28,947 bases of DNA, from contig CAYMVL010000041.1 of the NCBI GenBank assembly GCA_964394145.1, positions 1 to 28,947 of the forward strand, in the 5' to 3' direction. This DNA comes from JAFGBN01 sp964394145. GTDB taxonomy: Bacteria > Chloroflexota > Dehalococcoidia > GIF9 > AB-539-J10. Below, piece by piece: positions 14,819 to 23,013 of the stretch (position 1 is its first letter; the number at the start of each line of letters is the position of its first letter). Position numbers and translations under genes: made by a program. The notes beneath the pieces are model-generated. The model saw only the letters and a program-made list of their open reading frames with translations, was not told where the DNA came from and did not search any database.

Positions 14819-15031
14819 GGGTAACTCAACACTTATGGCAGATGTGGGGATTTCTTGCCGGTTACAGGAACCGGGTGATATAGAGAATCTTTCCAGTACA
14901 TTATGGGACTGCGTAATTCGTCTGTACCATGCGTTGCGGGTCATGGAGCGGGCATACAACAGCGTGTAGCTCGTTGCTATATTGCCGGGAATAGCCGGTA
15001 ATAGCACGGGGTTAGCACTCACAATATGTAT

Positions 15032-15062
15032 TTGGCGGTTCGCTCTCTAAGTACGCTATAAT
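15032..15062 (+). promoter_or_regulatory. Promoter for a leaderless MFS transporter transcript
   Basis: A perfect TATAAT (15057-15062) ends 7 bases before the ATG at 15070, so the expected start is the A of ATG. The best -35 is TTGGCG (15032-15037) at a long 19-base spacing. No ribosome-binding site is present upstream of the ATG. Confidence 0.55.
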
Positions 15063-15069
15063 AGCTGAA

Positions 15070-16452
15070 ATGAAGAGCGACGTGCCCGGTAGTACGAGTG
15101 AGCTGATCGTATTACTGGTCTCCACGATGGCTGCCTTCCTTTTTTCCTTCATGGGTTCCGCTGTAAATATTGCGCTTCCCTCTATTGCAGCGGAACTGTC
15201 GCTTGATGCCGTCACCCTGGGCTGGATTTCTACTGCGTACTTACTGGCTTCCGCCACCTCCCTTGTGCCCCTTGGCAGATTAGCAGACATACACGGCAGG
15301 AAGAGGATTTTTGTCTACGGCGTACTAATCTACACTATTTCAGCTTTGCTCTGCGGTAGTGCAGGCTCTGCAGCCATGCTCATCTCTTTCCGGGTGCTAC
15401 AGGGAATTGGCGGTGCTATGACCGTTTCAACTTCAGTGGCCATCATCAGCTCGGTATTCCCTGCTAATGAGAGAGGAAAAGCCCTGGGAATACAGTCTGC
15501 GGCGGTCTATATTGGTGTTTCCCTGGGACCTGTAGTGGGAGGGATTCTAACCCAGCAGTTTGGCTGGAGGAGTATCTTCTATGTAAATGTGCCTGTAGGG
15601 TTAATTATTGTGGGTATGGCTTTGTGGAAATTGAAAGGGGAATGGGCTGAGGCAAGGGGGGAGAGATTTGACATCATTGGCTCCGCAATTTATGTCGTTG
15701 CACTGGTAGCGGGCGTTTACGGCTTTACGCTCTTGCCGGCTATGCCGGGAGTGTGGCTAATTGTGGTGGGCGTTGCGGCACTTTCAGCCTTTGCCAGATG
15801 GGGAATGCGGGCGAAAAACCCAATCCTCGATATCAAGATTTTCAGGAATAACAGGACGTTTACCTTCTCCAATCTGGCGGCGTTTGCGAACTACAGCGCG
15901 ACATTTGCTGTAACCTTTCTGCTGAGCCTGTATTTGCAGTATGTGAAAGGGTTCGAGCCACAGAGCGCTGGTTTAATCCTGTTGTCTATGCCTGCCGTCC
16001 AGGCTATCGTTTCCCCTCTAGCCGGCAGGCTTTCAGATAGAATCGAACCCAGGGTGATTGCCTCGATTGGTATGGGGCTGACGACAGCGGGGCTGATACT
16101 GTTCATTCTGCTGGATGGCGAGACGTCCCTGGGGTTCATTACAGGCGCCCTGGTTCTCATGGGTGCTGGCCTGGGTCTTTTTGTATCTCCTAACACGAAT
16201 GCTATCATGAGTTCTGCCTCAAGGAGAGACTACGGAGTGGCTTCAGCAACCGTAGCAACAATGCGGCAGGTTGGAATGGTGTTTAGCATGGGAGTGGCAA
16301 TGCTGATGTTCTCACTGTATATCGGCAGGGTTGAAATCACCCCTGAGCAGTATTTGCTGTTCTTGCAAAGTATGAAGATATCGTTCATTGTTTTCGCCAT
16401 TCTTTGTTTCGGAGGCATATTCGCCTCGCTGGCCAGAGGCAAGATACGATAA
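15070..16452 (+). CDS. MFS drug/solute exporter, DHA2 (14-segment) type
   Basis: The 460-residue hydrophobic protein is a proton-coupled major facilitator. The motif A region is LGRLADIHGRKRIF (loop 2-3), and the exporter motif C region reads ALGIQSAAVYIGVSLGPVVGGIL, typical of proton-antiport drug exporters. SAVNIALPSIAAEL in the first segment is the DHA2 (EmrB/QacA) form. Length and hydrophobicity pattern fit about 14 membrane segments. The substrate is not predictable. No fusion-protein partner or TetR regulator is next to it. It converges on the P-type ATPase gene with 142 bases between, in which no terminator was seen. Confidence 0.9.
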   Translation: MKSDVPGSTSELIVLLVSTMAAFLFSFMGSAVNIALPSIAAELSLDAVTLGWISTAYLLASATSLVPLGRLADIHGRKRIFVYGVLIYTISALLCGSAGSAAMLISFRVLQGIGGAMTVSTSVAIISSVFPANERGKALGIQSAAVYIGVSLGPVVGGILTQQFGWRSIFYVNVPVGLIIVGMALWKLKGEWAEARGERFDIIGSAIYVVALVAGVYGFTLLPAMPGVWLIVVGVAALSAFARWGMRAKNPILDIKIFRNNRTFTFSNLAAFANYSATFAVTFLLSLYLQYVKGFEPQSAGLILLSMPAVQAIVSPLAGRLSDRIEPRVIASIGMGLTTAGLILFILLDGETSLGFITGALVLMGAGLGLFVSPNTNAIMSSASRRDYGVASATVATMRQVGMVFSMGVAMLMFSLYIGRVEITPEQYLLFLQSMKISFIVFAILCFGGIFASLARGKIR

Positions 16453-16594
16453 ACATCCTGCGCACTATCTGCCGGACTAACTGTTGAAATCTGTCTGCGG
16501 TGGGCCGTGGCTACCTGTTCTTGAACTTCTATTTGCGAACCAAGGATGAATTCTCGAGTTGAAGCGTTGCTTTTGAGATGCTCTGAACCGGGAG

Positions 16595-19321
16595 CTAACT
16601 CTGTATCCTTCGGATTCTCCTTCTTAGTAGCTTCTCTAACTCGGGTATCAGGAAGCCGACGGGTAGGCCAATAAGTACAAATAGCCACCAGTGTGGTGGG
16701 AAGGGGAGGGTTCGGAAAACGCTATTGAGTGCAGGTAGATAGACTATCAGCAGGTTCGCTGTGATGGTGCTAGCAATACCTGCCAGCAGCCACTTATTCG
16801 AGAAGGGACTAAAAGTGAAGGCCGATTTGGCTGTCGACCTGGCAGTCATAACATATCCGACATGTACAAGGATAACACTCATGAATGCTGCAGTCTGCGC
16901 CTGGCTCAACACTATGTCTTCGTTAGAAATCGCGAGGTGTCCGAATTCCCAGTAGATGAAAAAGCCTGTTGCTGCCATGGCCAGTGAAACCAGGCCTACC
17001 CTTTCGAAAAAGAAACGGTTAGCCAGCTTAGTCTTCGGGTCTCGCGGTGGCATCTCCAATAAGCCCTCTTCTTTGGGCTCCAGCATAAGAGGCATAGTGA
17101 GAAACACTGAATCGGCGAGATTTATCCACAAAATCTGTATCGGTTGCAGGGGAAGGCCCATGGCAAACAAGGCAACGAAGGGCGCAAGCAATATTCCACC
17201 CATTATCAGGAGCGCCTGTCCGCCATTTGTCGGCAATGTGTAAAGGACAGCCTTTTCCAGGTTATTCCAGGCGTGCCTCCCTTCTTCTATGGCAGCCACT
17301 ATGCTGGCAAAATTATCGTCGGTCAGAATCATCGCCGCCGCTTCTTTACTCACCTCAGTTCCGGTGATTCCCATCGCTATGCCGATGTCAGCTGCCCTCA
17401 GGGCCGGTGCATCATTCACACCGTCTCCGGTCATGGCGACAATTTGACCTCTCCTCTGCAACTGGCGGGCAATTCTTAGCTTATGCTCTGGAGCTACCCT
17501 GGCATAAACAGACACCTTGTTTACAATCTCATACAACTGGTCATCGCTCATTCCGGATAGTTGCTCTCCTGTAATGGCTTCGTCTCTTCGTCTATCGACA
17601 ATTCCCAGTTGATGGGCAATTGCCCTTGCTGTCTGAGCATGGTCCCCGGTTATCATAACTGTCCTGATTCCAGCCCTCTTGCATTTGCCAATTGCTTCAA
17701 TAACTTCTTTGCGCGGTGGGTCTATCATACCCTGAAATCCCAGGAAGGCCAGCCCTTCCAGGTGCGCAATCTCTATTGCTTTCTGGCCTTGCGGCAAAAG
17801 CTTATAAGCCATTCCAATGACTCTTAGCCCTTCTCCTGCCATCTCATCGGCTTTGGCTAACAATGATCGTGAACTGAGAGCTTCTGTTCCGGCATCAGTA
17901 AACTGAAGACTGCACATTTTCAAAACCACCTCAGGCGAGCCCTTAACGTACAGGATATTATTTGAGTCACTTTCATATAAGGTAGCCATATACATCCTGT
18001 CCGAATCAAAGGGTATCTCATCTAAGCGGCGATGGCCATGCGCTATATTGGCCTTGGTTGCAGCGACGACTAAGGCTCCCTCGGTGGGGTCACCCGTAAT
18101 CCCGTATTTGCCGTTGCTCCTAGTAAGAGTGGCATCACTGCAGAGCACCCCTGCTGTTAGAGTGTTGTACAATGCCCTGTGCTCTGATATGGCCTCTATA
18201 ATCTCGCCGTCTGAAGTAAATTCCCCTTCCGGTTGATAGCCGACTCCACTGACTCTGTAGTCCTTAGCTCCGGCATGTATTCTGACCACGGTCATCTCAT
18301 TTCTGGTAAGCGTACCGGTCTTATCGGAGCAGATAACTGTAGTGCTTCCCAGTGTCTCAGCGGCCGGGAGAAGCCTTATGAGAGCATTTCTTTTCGCCAT
18401 AGCCGAGGCACCAATGGCCAGTATTGATGTCACCAGCATTGGGAGCATTTCAGGCATAGCTGCAACAATAAGGGCTATCGTGGCAAGAAAGCTATACGAA
18501 AGGGTGAATCCAAAAAAGTATCCCAGGAGGAAATTTATGCCGCCCAGGATAAAGATGGAGATCATCAGTGTTCTGGTAAAGTCGCTTATCTTACGTTGTA
18601 ACGGCGTGGGAATCTTGCGCGTCCCTTTTACGAGGCTGGCAATCTTTCCAAACTCGGTACGTCCTGCGGTAGCCACGACGATGCCCCTGGCTGAACCACG
18701 AGTGACAAAGGTACCGCTAAAAACCATACATTGCTGGTCGCCCGGCGATAGGTTTGGTCTCGGGATAGGCAGGATATTCTTTCCCACGGGGATGGACTCA
18801 CCGGTAAGGGCTGCCTCGTCAACCGCGACGTCCCTGACGAAGTAGAGGCGAAGGTCAGCCGGAACTCTGTCACCACTGCTAAGGACAACTATGTCGCCCG
18901 GAACCAGTCCGCGTGATGGGATTGATTTCTGCTCACCGTCCCGGATAACGAGGCAATCCCGGACAACCATCTTGCTGAGAGCTTGAAGTGCCGATTCTGT
19001 TTTACCCTCCTGGACGAAACCCATGATTACGTTGAGTATGACTACACCCAGGATAACCGCTGCATCCGTAAGCATATCTTCGCCCCGCAGAGTCAGCGTT
19101 CCCGTAATTCCCGCTGCTAGCAATAGCACGTAAACCAGCGGGTTGTTGAATTGTCGAAAGAAACGTTTCAGAAAACTTGGTCTGCTGGGCTCGAGTTCAT
19201 TGAGACCATATTCATTCAGGCGATGCTCCGCCTCATCTGAGCTAAGCCCAAGGGTACTTGTCCCTAGCTTTCTGAAGATATCTTCTACGGAGAGTTGATA
19301 CCAATCTGCTTGGCTTTCCAT
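16595..19321 (-). CDS. P-type cation-transporting ATPase (P2-like, CtpF/PMCA-related)
   Basis: The 908-residue ATPase has an N-terminal cation-ATPase domain, TGES (173-176) in the actuator, the phosphorylated Asp D333 in DKTGTLT, the KGSPE nucleotide motif near 460, MITGDH and the hinge TGDGVNDAP (631-639), and about ten membrane segments. The overall sequence follows P2-type calcium pumps such as mycobacterial CtpF. The transport site differs: TM4 is PEMLP (290-294) rather than PEGLP, TM5 is NGGQ (699-702) where calcium pumps have NxGE, and TM6 is NLADS (734-738) where they have NLVTD. The transported ion is therefore uncertain; calcium, magnesium and monovalent cations are all possible. It is monocistronic as far as can be seen, and no clear promoter or ribosome site was found upstream. 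Confidence 0.92.
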   Translation of the reverse strand: MESQADWYQLSVEDIFRKLGTSTLGLSSDEAEHRLNEYGLNELEPSRPSFLKRFFRQFNNPLVYVLLLAAGITGTLTLRGEDMLTDAAVILGVVILNVIMGFVQEGKTESALQALSKMVVRDCLVIRDGEQKSIPSRGLVPGDIVVLSSGDRVPADLRLYFVRDVAVDEAALTGESIPVGKNILPIPRPNLSPGDQQCMVFSGTFVTRGSARGIVVATAGRTEFGKIASLVKGTRKIPTPLQRKISDFTRTLMISIFILGGINFLLGYFFGFTLSYSFLATIALIVAAMPEMLPMLVTSILAIGASAMAKRNALIRLLPAAETLGSTTVICSDKTGTLTRNEMTVVRIHAGAKDYRVSGVGYQPEGEFTSDGEIIEAISEHRALYNTLTAGVLCSDATLTRSNGKYGITGDPTEGALVVAATKANIAHGHRRLDEIPFDSDRMYMATLYESDSNNILYVKGSPEVVLKMCSLQFTDAGTEALSSRSLLAKADEMAGEGLRVIGMAYKLLPQGQKAIEIAHLEGLAFLGFQGMIDPPRKEVIEAIGKCKRAGIRTVMITGDHAQTARAIAHQLGIVDRRRDEAITGEQLSGMSDDQLYEIVNKVSVYARVAPEHKLRIARQLQRRGQIVAMTGDGVNDAPALRAADIGIAMGITGTEVSKEAAAMILTDDNFASIVAAIEEGRHAWNNLEKAVLYTLPTNGGQALLIMGGILLAPFVALFAMGLPLQPIQILWINLADSVFLTMPLMLEPKEEGLLEMPPRDPKTKLANRFFFERVGLVSLAMAATGFFIYWEFGHLAISNEDIVLSQAQTAAFMSVILVHVGYVMTARSTAKSAFTFSPFSNKWLLAGIASTITANLLIVYLPALNSVFRTLPFPPHWWLFVLIGLPVGFLIPELEKLLRRRIRRIQS

Positions 19322-19539
19322 TACATGTTTGCTTCTTGCTCGGTTCTCCCTCGCGCTGTAGCAATCAGCGCCTCAGCTAGGCGGCCAGTTATATGTACAG
19401 GCACCGGGCGCGCAGAAAGGACTCAAGTGCGATAATCATAACATGGTCAATATTGAAGCAGAACCCAGACTGAATCGAAAATGTTACTCATCTCTGGCTA
19501 TTATTGTGAAGCTGGCTTCGTGAATCATTTTGGAGTAGC
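19322..19539. other. Spacer upstream of the P-type ATPase
   Basis: This is part of a 359-base interval between the sigma factor stop codon and the ATPase start. A minus-strand search for a promoter gave only weak candidates (TATAAC near 19390 without a -35). Apart from the short open frame at 19540-19653, I see no gene, hairpin or repeat here. Confidence 0.6.
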
Positions 19540-19653
19540 CTATTTCGGCGTCTTTGACGTATCCTTTTTTCGCTCTAGAGTTCGAGCTTTTGTGTGCTTT
19601 TCCTGGAGCTGCGCCTTGCTACGAAACCATGATGGGGTCCTATATCCTTTCAT
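19540..19653 (-). CDS. Possible 37-residue basic peptide downstream of the sigma factor
   Basis: A minus-strand frame starts with ATG at 19653 and stops with TAG at 19540. AAGGAG stands 4 bases before the ATG, one of the stronger ribosome sites near this locus. The peptide starts MKGYRTPSWFRSKAQ and is dominated by Lys, Arg, Thr and Ser, ending KKDTSKTPK, with no hydrophobic segment. It lies 27 bases downstream of the sigma factor stop codon, so it could be co-transcribed. The composition suits a nucleic-acid or ribosome-associated peptide, but I recognise no family and a chance frame this short is possible. Support is the ribosome site, the position and the biased composition. Confidence 0.4.
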   Translation of the reverse strand: MKGYRTPSWFRSKAQLQEKHTKARTLERKKDTSKTPK

Positions 19654-19680
19654 GCTACTCCTTACGGATAGGTGCGATGG

Positions 19681-21084
19681 TCATGTAACGTATTCCATCA
19701 ACTTCCGGCTGCGCCTTGGGTGGCGCAGCTTGCGCAAGGCCTGGCACTCAATTTGACGGATGCGCTCTCTCGTAAGTCCAAACTGGGCGCCTACCTCGTC
19801 CAGAGTAAAACTGCGCTCATTATCCAGCCCAAACCTTAATTCGATAACTCTGCGCTCCCGAGGGGTAAGGCTGTTCAAAGCATCCTTTAGCTGTTGCCTC
19901 AACATGCTATGTGTTGCCACGATATCAGGTGCCGGAGCTTCGTGGTCCTGAATAAAGTCGGCCAGTTCACTGCCACTCCCTTCTTCCCCTATAGGCATCT
20001 CGATCGAAAAAGGTTCTCTGGTGGCAGCCTCCAGGATAAAGTCCAATCTATCAGGCGAAAGATCTAGTTGGGAAGCCAGTTCTTCTTTCGTGGGGCTACG
20101 GCCGTGGACTTGTGAGAAGCGCTGCTTGGCCTTATTAAATCTGGCTATGGTTTGCGCTATGTGTACGGGCACGCGAACAGTCCGAGCTTGGTCGTCAATT
20201 GCCCTGGTGATTGCCTGGCGGATCCACCACACGGCATAAGTGCTGAACCTGTAGCCTTGGCGGTGGTCAAATTTGTTAACGGCGCGAATGAGCCCGATAT
20301 TACCTTCCTGTATCAGGTCGAGAAACTCTATGCCTCTGCCAATGTATTTCTTAGCCACAGCTATTACCAATCTCAGGTTAGCCCTTACCAGATGCTCAGC
20401 TGCTTCATTTGCAGTCTCTTTCATGTGCTGAAAGTGGGCTGTGATTTCATCACGGTGCTGTTCAAGCAACTCTGAAGAACCGGCTGACTGAACCCATTCT
20501 CCGAATCTGGCTAGATTCTCACTTTGTGCGGCTTCATCCAGAAACTGCCAGGGCAATAGCTTGCTGTCAAGAGACAACTGAATCAGGTCTTCTTGAACTC
20601 GCTTCTGGCTTAACCCTGTAATACTCGCTACAGCATCAGCTAGCTGAGGATCGATGCGGCCATCTATAGCCTGCCTGAACTTGTCATTGGTGATTCTGTC
20701 CCCGACTGCCTGGCTCGAATCCATCTCGAGGTACTGGCATACTGCCTCGAACTCTGTGCTTGCTCTGGCTAGACGGCTGCCTAGCAGATGCAGCAAATGC
20801 ATTGTTGATGGTGGAGCGTCGTGTTCAGCAAGCCATTGCTCCTCGAGTTCTGAGAGGTGCTTCCCTGTCTCTACCTGACTCGCCAGTAACCTCTCTTGCT
20901 TCACGTTGAGCAGCGGAATCTTTCCGCACTCGGGTAAATATAGACGTAGGGCGTCTTGAGTCGGCTCTGCCTCGCGTGATGCGGTGCTGTCGACCTCAGC
21001 GAACCCGCTATGTATCGCTTCGTCTTGAGCCGCATCGCTGCTTGTTACAAGACTCTCATTTTCCTCAAAAAACTCTCTGTTCAT
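19681..21084 (-). CDS. RNA polymerase sigma-70 factor, RpoD/SigA type
   Basis: The 467-residue protein has a short acidic N-terminus in place of a full region 1.1, region 1.2 (DALRLYLPECGKIPLLN, about 44-60), an insert of about 160 residues before region 2, region 2 (HLVRANLRLVIAVAKKYIG to FSTYAVWWIRQAITRAI, about 231-296), region 3 (about 310-400) and region 4.2 (SFTLDEVGAQFGLTRERIRQIE, then ALRKLRHP). The DNA-contacting segments of 2.4 and 4.2 are canonical, so it should read ordinary TTGACA/TATAAT promoters such as those noted here. The length of the 1.2-2 insert and the full region 4 argue for a primary or primary-like factor; the genome may have paralogues. A promoter at 21391-21419 predicts a leader of about 300 bases. 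Confidence 0.93.
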   Translation of the reverse strand: MNREFFEENESLVTSSDAAQDEAIHSGFAEVDSTASREAEPTQDALRLYLPECGKIPLLNVKQERLLASQVETGKHLSELEEQWLAEHDAPPSTMHLLHLLGSRLARASTEFEAVCQYLEMDSSQAVGDRITNDKFRQAIDGRIDPQLADAVASITGLSQKRVQEDLIQLSLDSKLLPWQFLDEAAQSENLARFGEWVQSAGSSELLEQHRDEITAHFQHMKETANEAAEHLVRANLRLVIAVAKKYIGRGIEFLDLIQEGNIGLIRAVNKFDHRQGYRFSTYAVWWIRQAITRAIDDQARTVRVPVHIAQTIARFNKAKQRFSQVHGRSPTKEELASQLDLSPDRLDFILEAATREPFSIEMPIGEEGSGSELADFIQDHEAPAPDIVATHSMLRQQLKDALNSLTPRERRVIELRFGLDNERSFTLDEVGAQFGLTRERIRQIECQALRKLRHPRRSRKLMEYVT

Positions 21085-21390
21085 GGTGCTGACTATTTCA
21101 AACCCACTTGCTGTTCTCTTGCTACTGTTTCTCCTACCATATCACCTTGAAGATTCAGCCAGAGACGCTATTAACATTTGCCCTATGCCGCCTTTTCTTC
21201 TTCCCCTCATCTGACTTGGCCCCTGTGTAAAATAATCTGCGGCGGGCAATTCGCCGTCTTTCGTTACTCGCATATCTCAGCCAGGTTGGGGTTAGCCAAC
21301 CGTAGCCAATAGAAAAACACCTCATTTATAGTTGCCATTCAGGGCTTGTGGCTGATGAAAGAGTATATGAAAAGACCTTAAACCACTTAT
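21085..21390 (-). other. Long predicted leader of the sigma factor mRNA
   Basis: This is the region between the predicted transcription start (about 21384) and the sigma factor ATG. No open frame with a ribosome site and no strong hairpin was found in it. A second, nearer promoter was looked for and not found. The remaining 100 bases up to 21520 hold two promoters described separately. Confidence 0.4.
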
Positions 21391-21409
21391 ATTTTAGCAT
21401 ATAGGTCTT
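21372..21409. repeat. Inverted repeat overlapping the sigma factor promoter
   Basis: AAGACCT (21372-21378) and AGGTCTT (21403-21409) are perfect 7-base arms 24 bases apart. The right arm lies in the promoter spacer and the left arm lies just past the predicted transcription start, so the pair brackets the -10 box. This is an operator-like layout; its function is inferred. Confidence 0.45.
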
Positions 21410-21419
21410 GCACGCGCAA
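21391..21419 (-). promoter_or_regulatory. Extended -10 promoter of the sigma factor gene
   Basis: On the minus strand TTGCGC (21414-21419), a 17-base spacer and TAAAAT (21391-21396) preceded by TGC form an extended -10 promoter. Start is expected near 21384. Confidence 0.6.
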
Positions 21420-21499
21420 AATAGTAACTCTGCAGTAATTGGCAAACTTTAGCAGTGCGGCCTTTGCGCGCTGGGGACAGGAAAGCACTGGCCGCTAAC

Positions 21500-21508
21500 T
21501 GCTAAAAT
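21500..21508 (+). promoter_or_regulatory. Extended -10 element before the histidine phosphatase gene
   Basis: TGC followed directly by TAAAAT (21503-21508) has no good -35 at 16-18 bases, but extended -10 promoters can dispense with one. The start codon at 21521 is 12 bases downstream, so the leader would be about 6 bases and carries no ribosome site. The same TGCTAAAAT word is used by the divergent sigma factor promoter. Confidence 0.45.
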
Positions 21509-21520
21509 AGAAAGACGCAG

Positions 21521-22162
21521 ATGGCTACCGAGGTTTTTCTGATCCGCCATGGACAGACAGATGCTAACGCCGCCGATTACTATATGGGATGGTCTGCTCA
21601 TGACCTGAATGAGCTGGGCCGTCATCAGGCGTACTGTTTGTCCTCAAGGTTGGCTGATCTGCCAATTACAGCGATATACACGAGTCCACTTCGGAGAACA
21701 GTTGCCACCGCCAGCATCATTGCCGAGCCGCACCGGGTTGAAGTCCGGCCGCTGCCCGATGTGATTGAGATTCAACTTGGAGAATGGCAGGGAATGTACA
21801 GGGATGATATTAAGCATAAGTGGCCCGGACTATGGCGTCAGTTCAACACTAACCCTTCAGAATTCAGGTTCCCTGGTGGCGAAAGCTATAGCGAATTGAC
21901 CGAGAGATCTGTTCGAGCTTTGAAGATGGTCTCAAAGGCTCATCGGGGTGAGCAAATCGCAATCATCAGTCATGATGCTGTTATCAGGGTGCTGGTTGCA
22001 TATATTCTGGGCGTCTCCAACTTGATCTATCGCAGGCTTGAAATTAATAATGCGTCGCTCAGTCTGCTGCGTATCAGCGCTCATGCAACATTGGTTAAGC
22101 TTAATGATACTTCGCACCTCGAAACGAGCGGCTGTATAGCTGAGATGGGAGGCCTGCTGTAA
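21521..22162 (+). CDS. Histidine phosphatase family protein (GpmB/CobC-like)
   Basis: The 213-residue protein is a branch 1 histidine phosphatase. R9-H10-G11 form the phosphorylated-His motif, R58 in TSPLRRT binds phosphate, E83 in VIEIQLGEWQG is the acid, and H151 in ISHDAVIR is the second His. It is a different branch from the gpmA product in the same window: it lacks the long insertions of the mutases and is closer to cobalamin-pathway phosphatases (CobC) and broad-specificity phosphatases. The 3' end reads into unconserved sequence. There is no cobalamin synthesis gene nearby to support a CobC role, so the substrate is left open. It is divergent from the sigma factor gene. Confidence 0.85.
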   Translation: MATEVFLIRHGQTDANAADYYMGWSAHDLNELGRHQAYCLSSRLADLPITAIYTSPLRRTVATASIIAEPHRVEVRPLPDVIEIQLGEWQGMYRDDIKHKWPGLWRQFNTNPSEFRFPGGESYSELTERSVRALKMVSKAHRGEQIAIISHDAVIRVLVAYILGVSNLIYRRLEINNASLSLLRISAHATLVKLNDTSHLETSGCIAEMGGLL

Positions 22163-22176
22163 TCTACAGGATTAGT

Positions 22177-22262
22177 TCTAAGAGACAGCGAAAGATAAAG
22201 CCAAGCCCTGTGCAGGACGAACGATGAAAGTGGATGGCTTGATTAGCATTGAATCTCTTAGA
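22177..22262. repeat. Nested inverted repeats between convergent genes
   Basis: TCTAAGAGA (22177-22185) pairs with TCTCTTAGA (22254-22262); inside them AAGCCA (22198-22203) pairs with TGGCTT (22235-22240), at nearly equal offsets on both sides; CCTGTGCAGG lies near the left part of the centre. The 86-base unit fills the gap between the phosphatase gene and the next gene on the opposite strand. It may be a two-way terminator region or a small structured RNA. Confidence 0.4.
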
Positions 22263-22267
22263 CTCGA

Positions 22268-22645
22268 TTAGCTTTTCTCGTTCTCGTTCTTTGCCTTGTG
22301 TTGAGCCATATAGTCCAAATAATACTGCGTTAGTCCTTCTAGCGTTGCCAGAATAGGTTTACTGGTGCTTGGCTGTTGTTCCTGTCCTCTCTTGATTTCC
22401 TGCTGTAAGCCTTCTATGCGTGTAAGTGTAGCTTCTACGCTCTTCATTCTTCTTGTAGTGTGTAAGGATATCATTAAGCTGTTAATGCCTAAGCCAAGCG
22501 AGAGAACGCCCAGCGCATAGGCATTAAGCACAGCTTGCCCACTGGTCCAGCCAATAATTGCTAAAACCAAGGCACCCAGGCTGAAAGCAAATATAGGAAT
22601 AAACTGTCTCCAGCTCACTTCTGTCTCTTCTGTAAATTTTTTCAA
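22268..22645 (-). CDS. Small membrane protein of unknown function with a coiled coil
   Basis: I do not recognise a family. The 125-residue protein has two membrane segments (about FIPIFAFSLGALVLAIIGW and AYALGVLSLGLGINSLMISL) joined by a short loop, then a charged helix (RRMKSVEATLTRIEGLQQEIKRGQEQ) likely to form a coiled coil, and a polar Lys/Glu-rich C-terminus (AQHKAKNENEKS) probably in the cytoplasm. The only usable start is TTG at 22645, since the frame upstream reaches TAA without ATG or GTG. No ribosome site is visible. Coding is supported by the coherent membrane topology and by the absence of a better frame on either strand. Confidence 0.6.
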   Translation of the reverse strand: MKKFTEETEVSWRQFIPIFAFSLGALVLAIIGWTSGQAVLNAYALGVLSLGLGINSLMISLHTTRRMKSVEATLTRIEGLQQEIKRGQEQQPSTSKPILATLEGLTQYYLDYMAQHKAKNENEKS

Positions 22646-22832
22646 TTGATATGCAAGTGCAAGTACTTAGCGAAAGTGCCAAAGTTGGCCATCGGAAATA
22701 GGGAGGATGTGTTGGCCATATCCTGTCGTTTCTCGATGTTATTATAATCCCTCTCGTTTCTTGCGGTAAATACCCCAGAAGTACCATATTAGCCGTTTCA
22801 ACATAATTTGACAAAAAGAACCGTAAGGGGGG
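22646..22832. other. Spacer with no recognisable gene
   Basis: This is part of a 368-base gap between the small membrane protein gene and the acyl-CoA dehydrogenase-like gene. A minus-strand open frame here overlaps the membrane protein gene in another frame and lacks support. A TTGACA at 22808-22813 has no matching -10 box. Nothing else was seen. Confidence 0.5.
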
Positions 22833-22861
22833 TTGACAAGTTAACTCATCGATGATAGACT
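22833..22861 (+). promoter_or_regulatory. Promoter with a palindrome in the spacer, for the acyl-CoA dehydrogenase-like operon
   Basis: Perfect TTGACA (22833-22838), a 17-base spacer and TAGACT (22856-22861) form a good sigma-70 promoter. The spacer contains GTTAAC and the perfect palindrome TCATCGATGA (22846-22855), which touches the -10 box. Start is expected near 22868, about 145 bases before the first gene. Confidence 0.65.
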
Positions 22862-23013
22862 TATACCCTTTGTGATAGCAAAGTACGTTGAGCCAACCGG
22901 GCCGAGGAAAATAGAAGGGGGTTTGATTGTCTATGTTAGATGATACGACGTAGTGTGATTTCGCAATCTTATGGGTAATCAGGCTAAGCTAAGTAAAAAC
23001 AAAAGGAGGTCCA

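Noticed and set aside
14858..14874. Hairpin CCGGTT/AACCGG as terminator after pyk
   Set aside because: The stem is only 6 bp and no T-tract follows.
22808..22813. A second TTGACA upstream of the flavoprotein operon
   Set aside because: No -10 box is found at the right distance; the copy at 22833 fits better.
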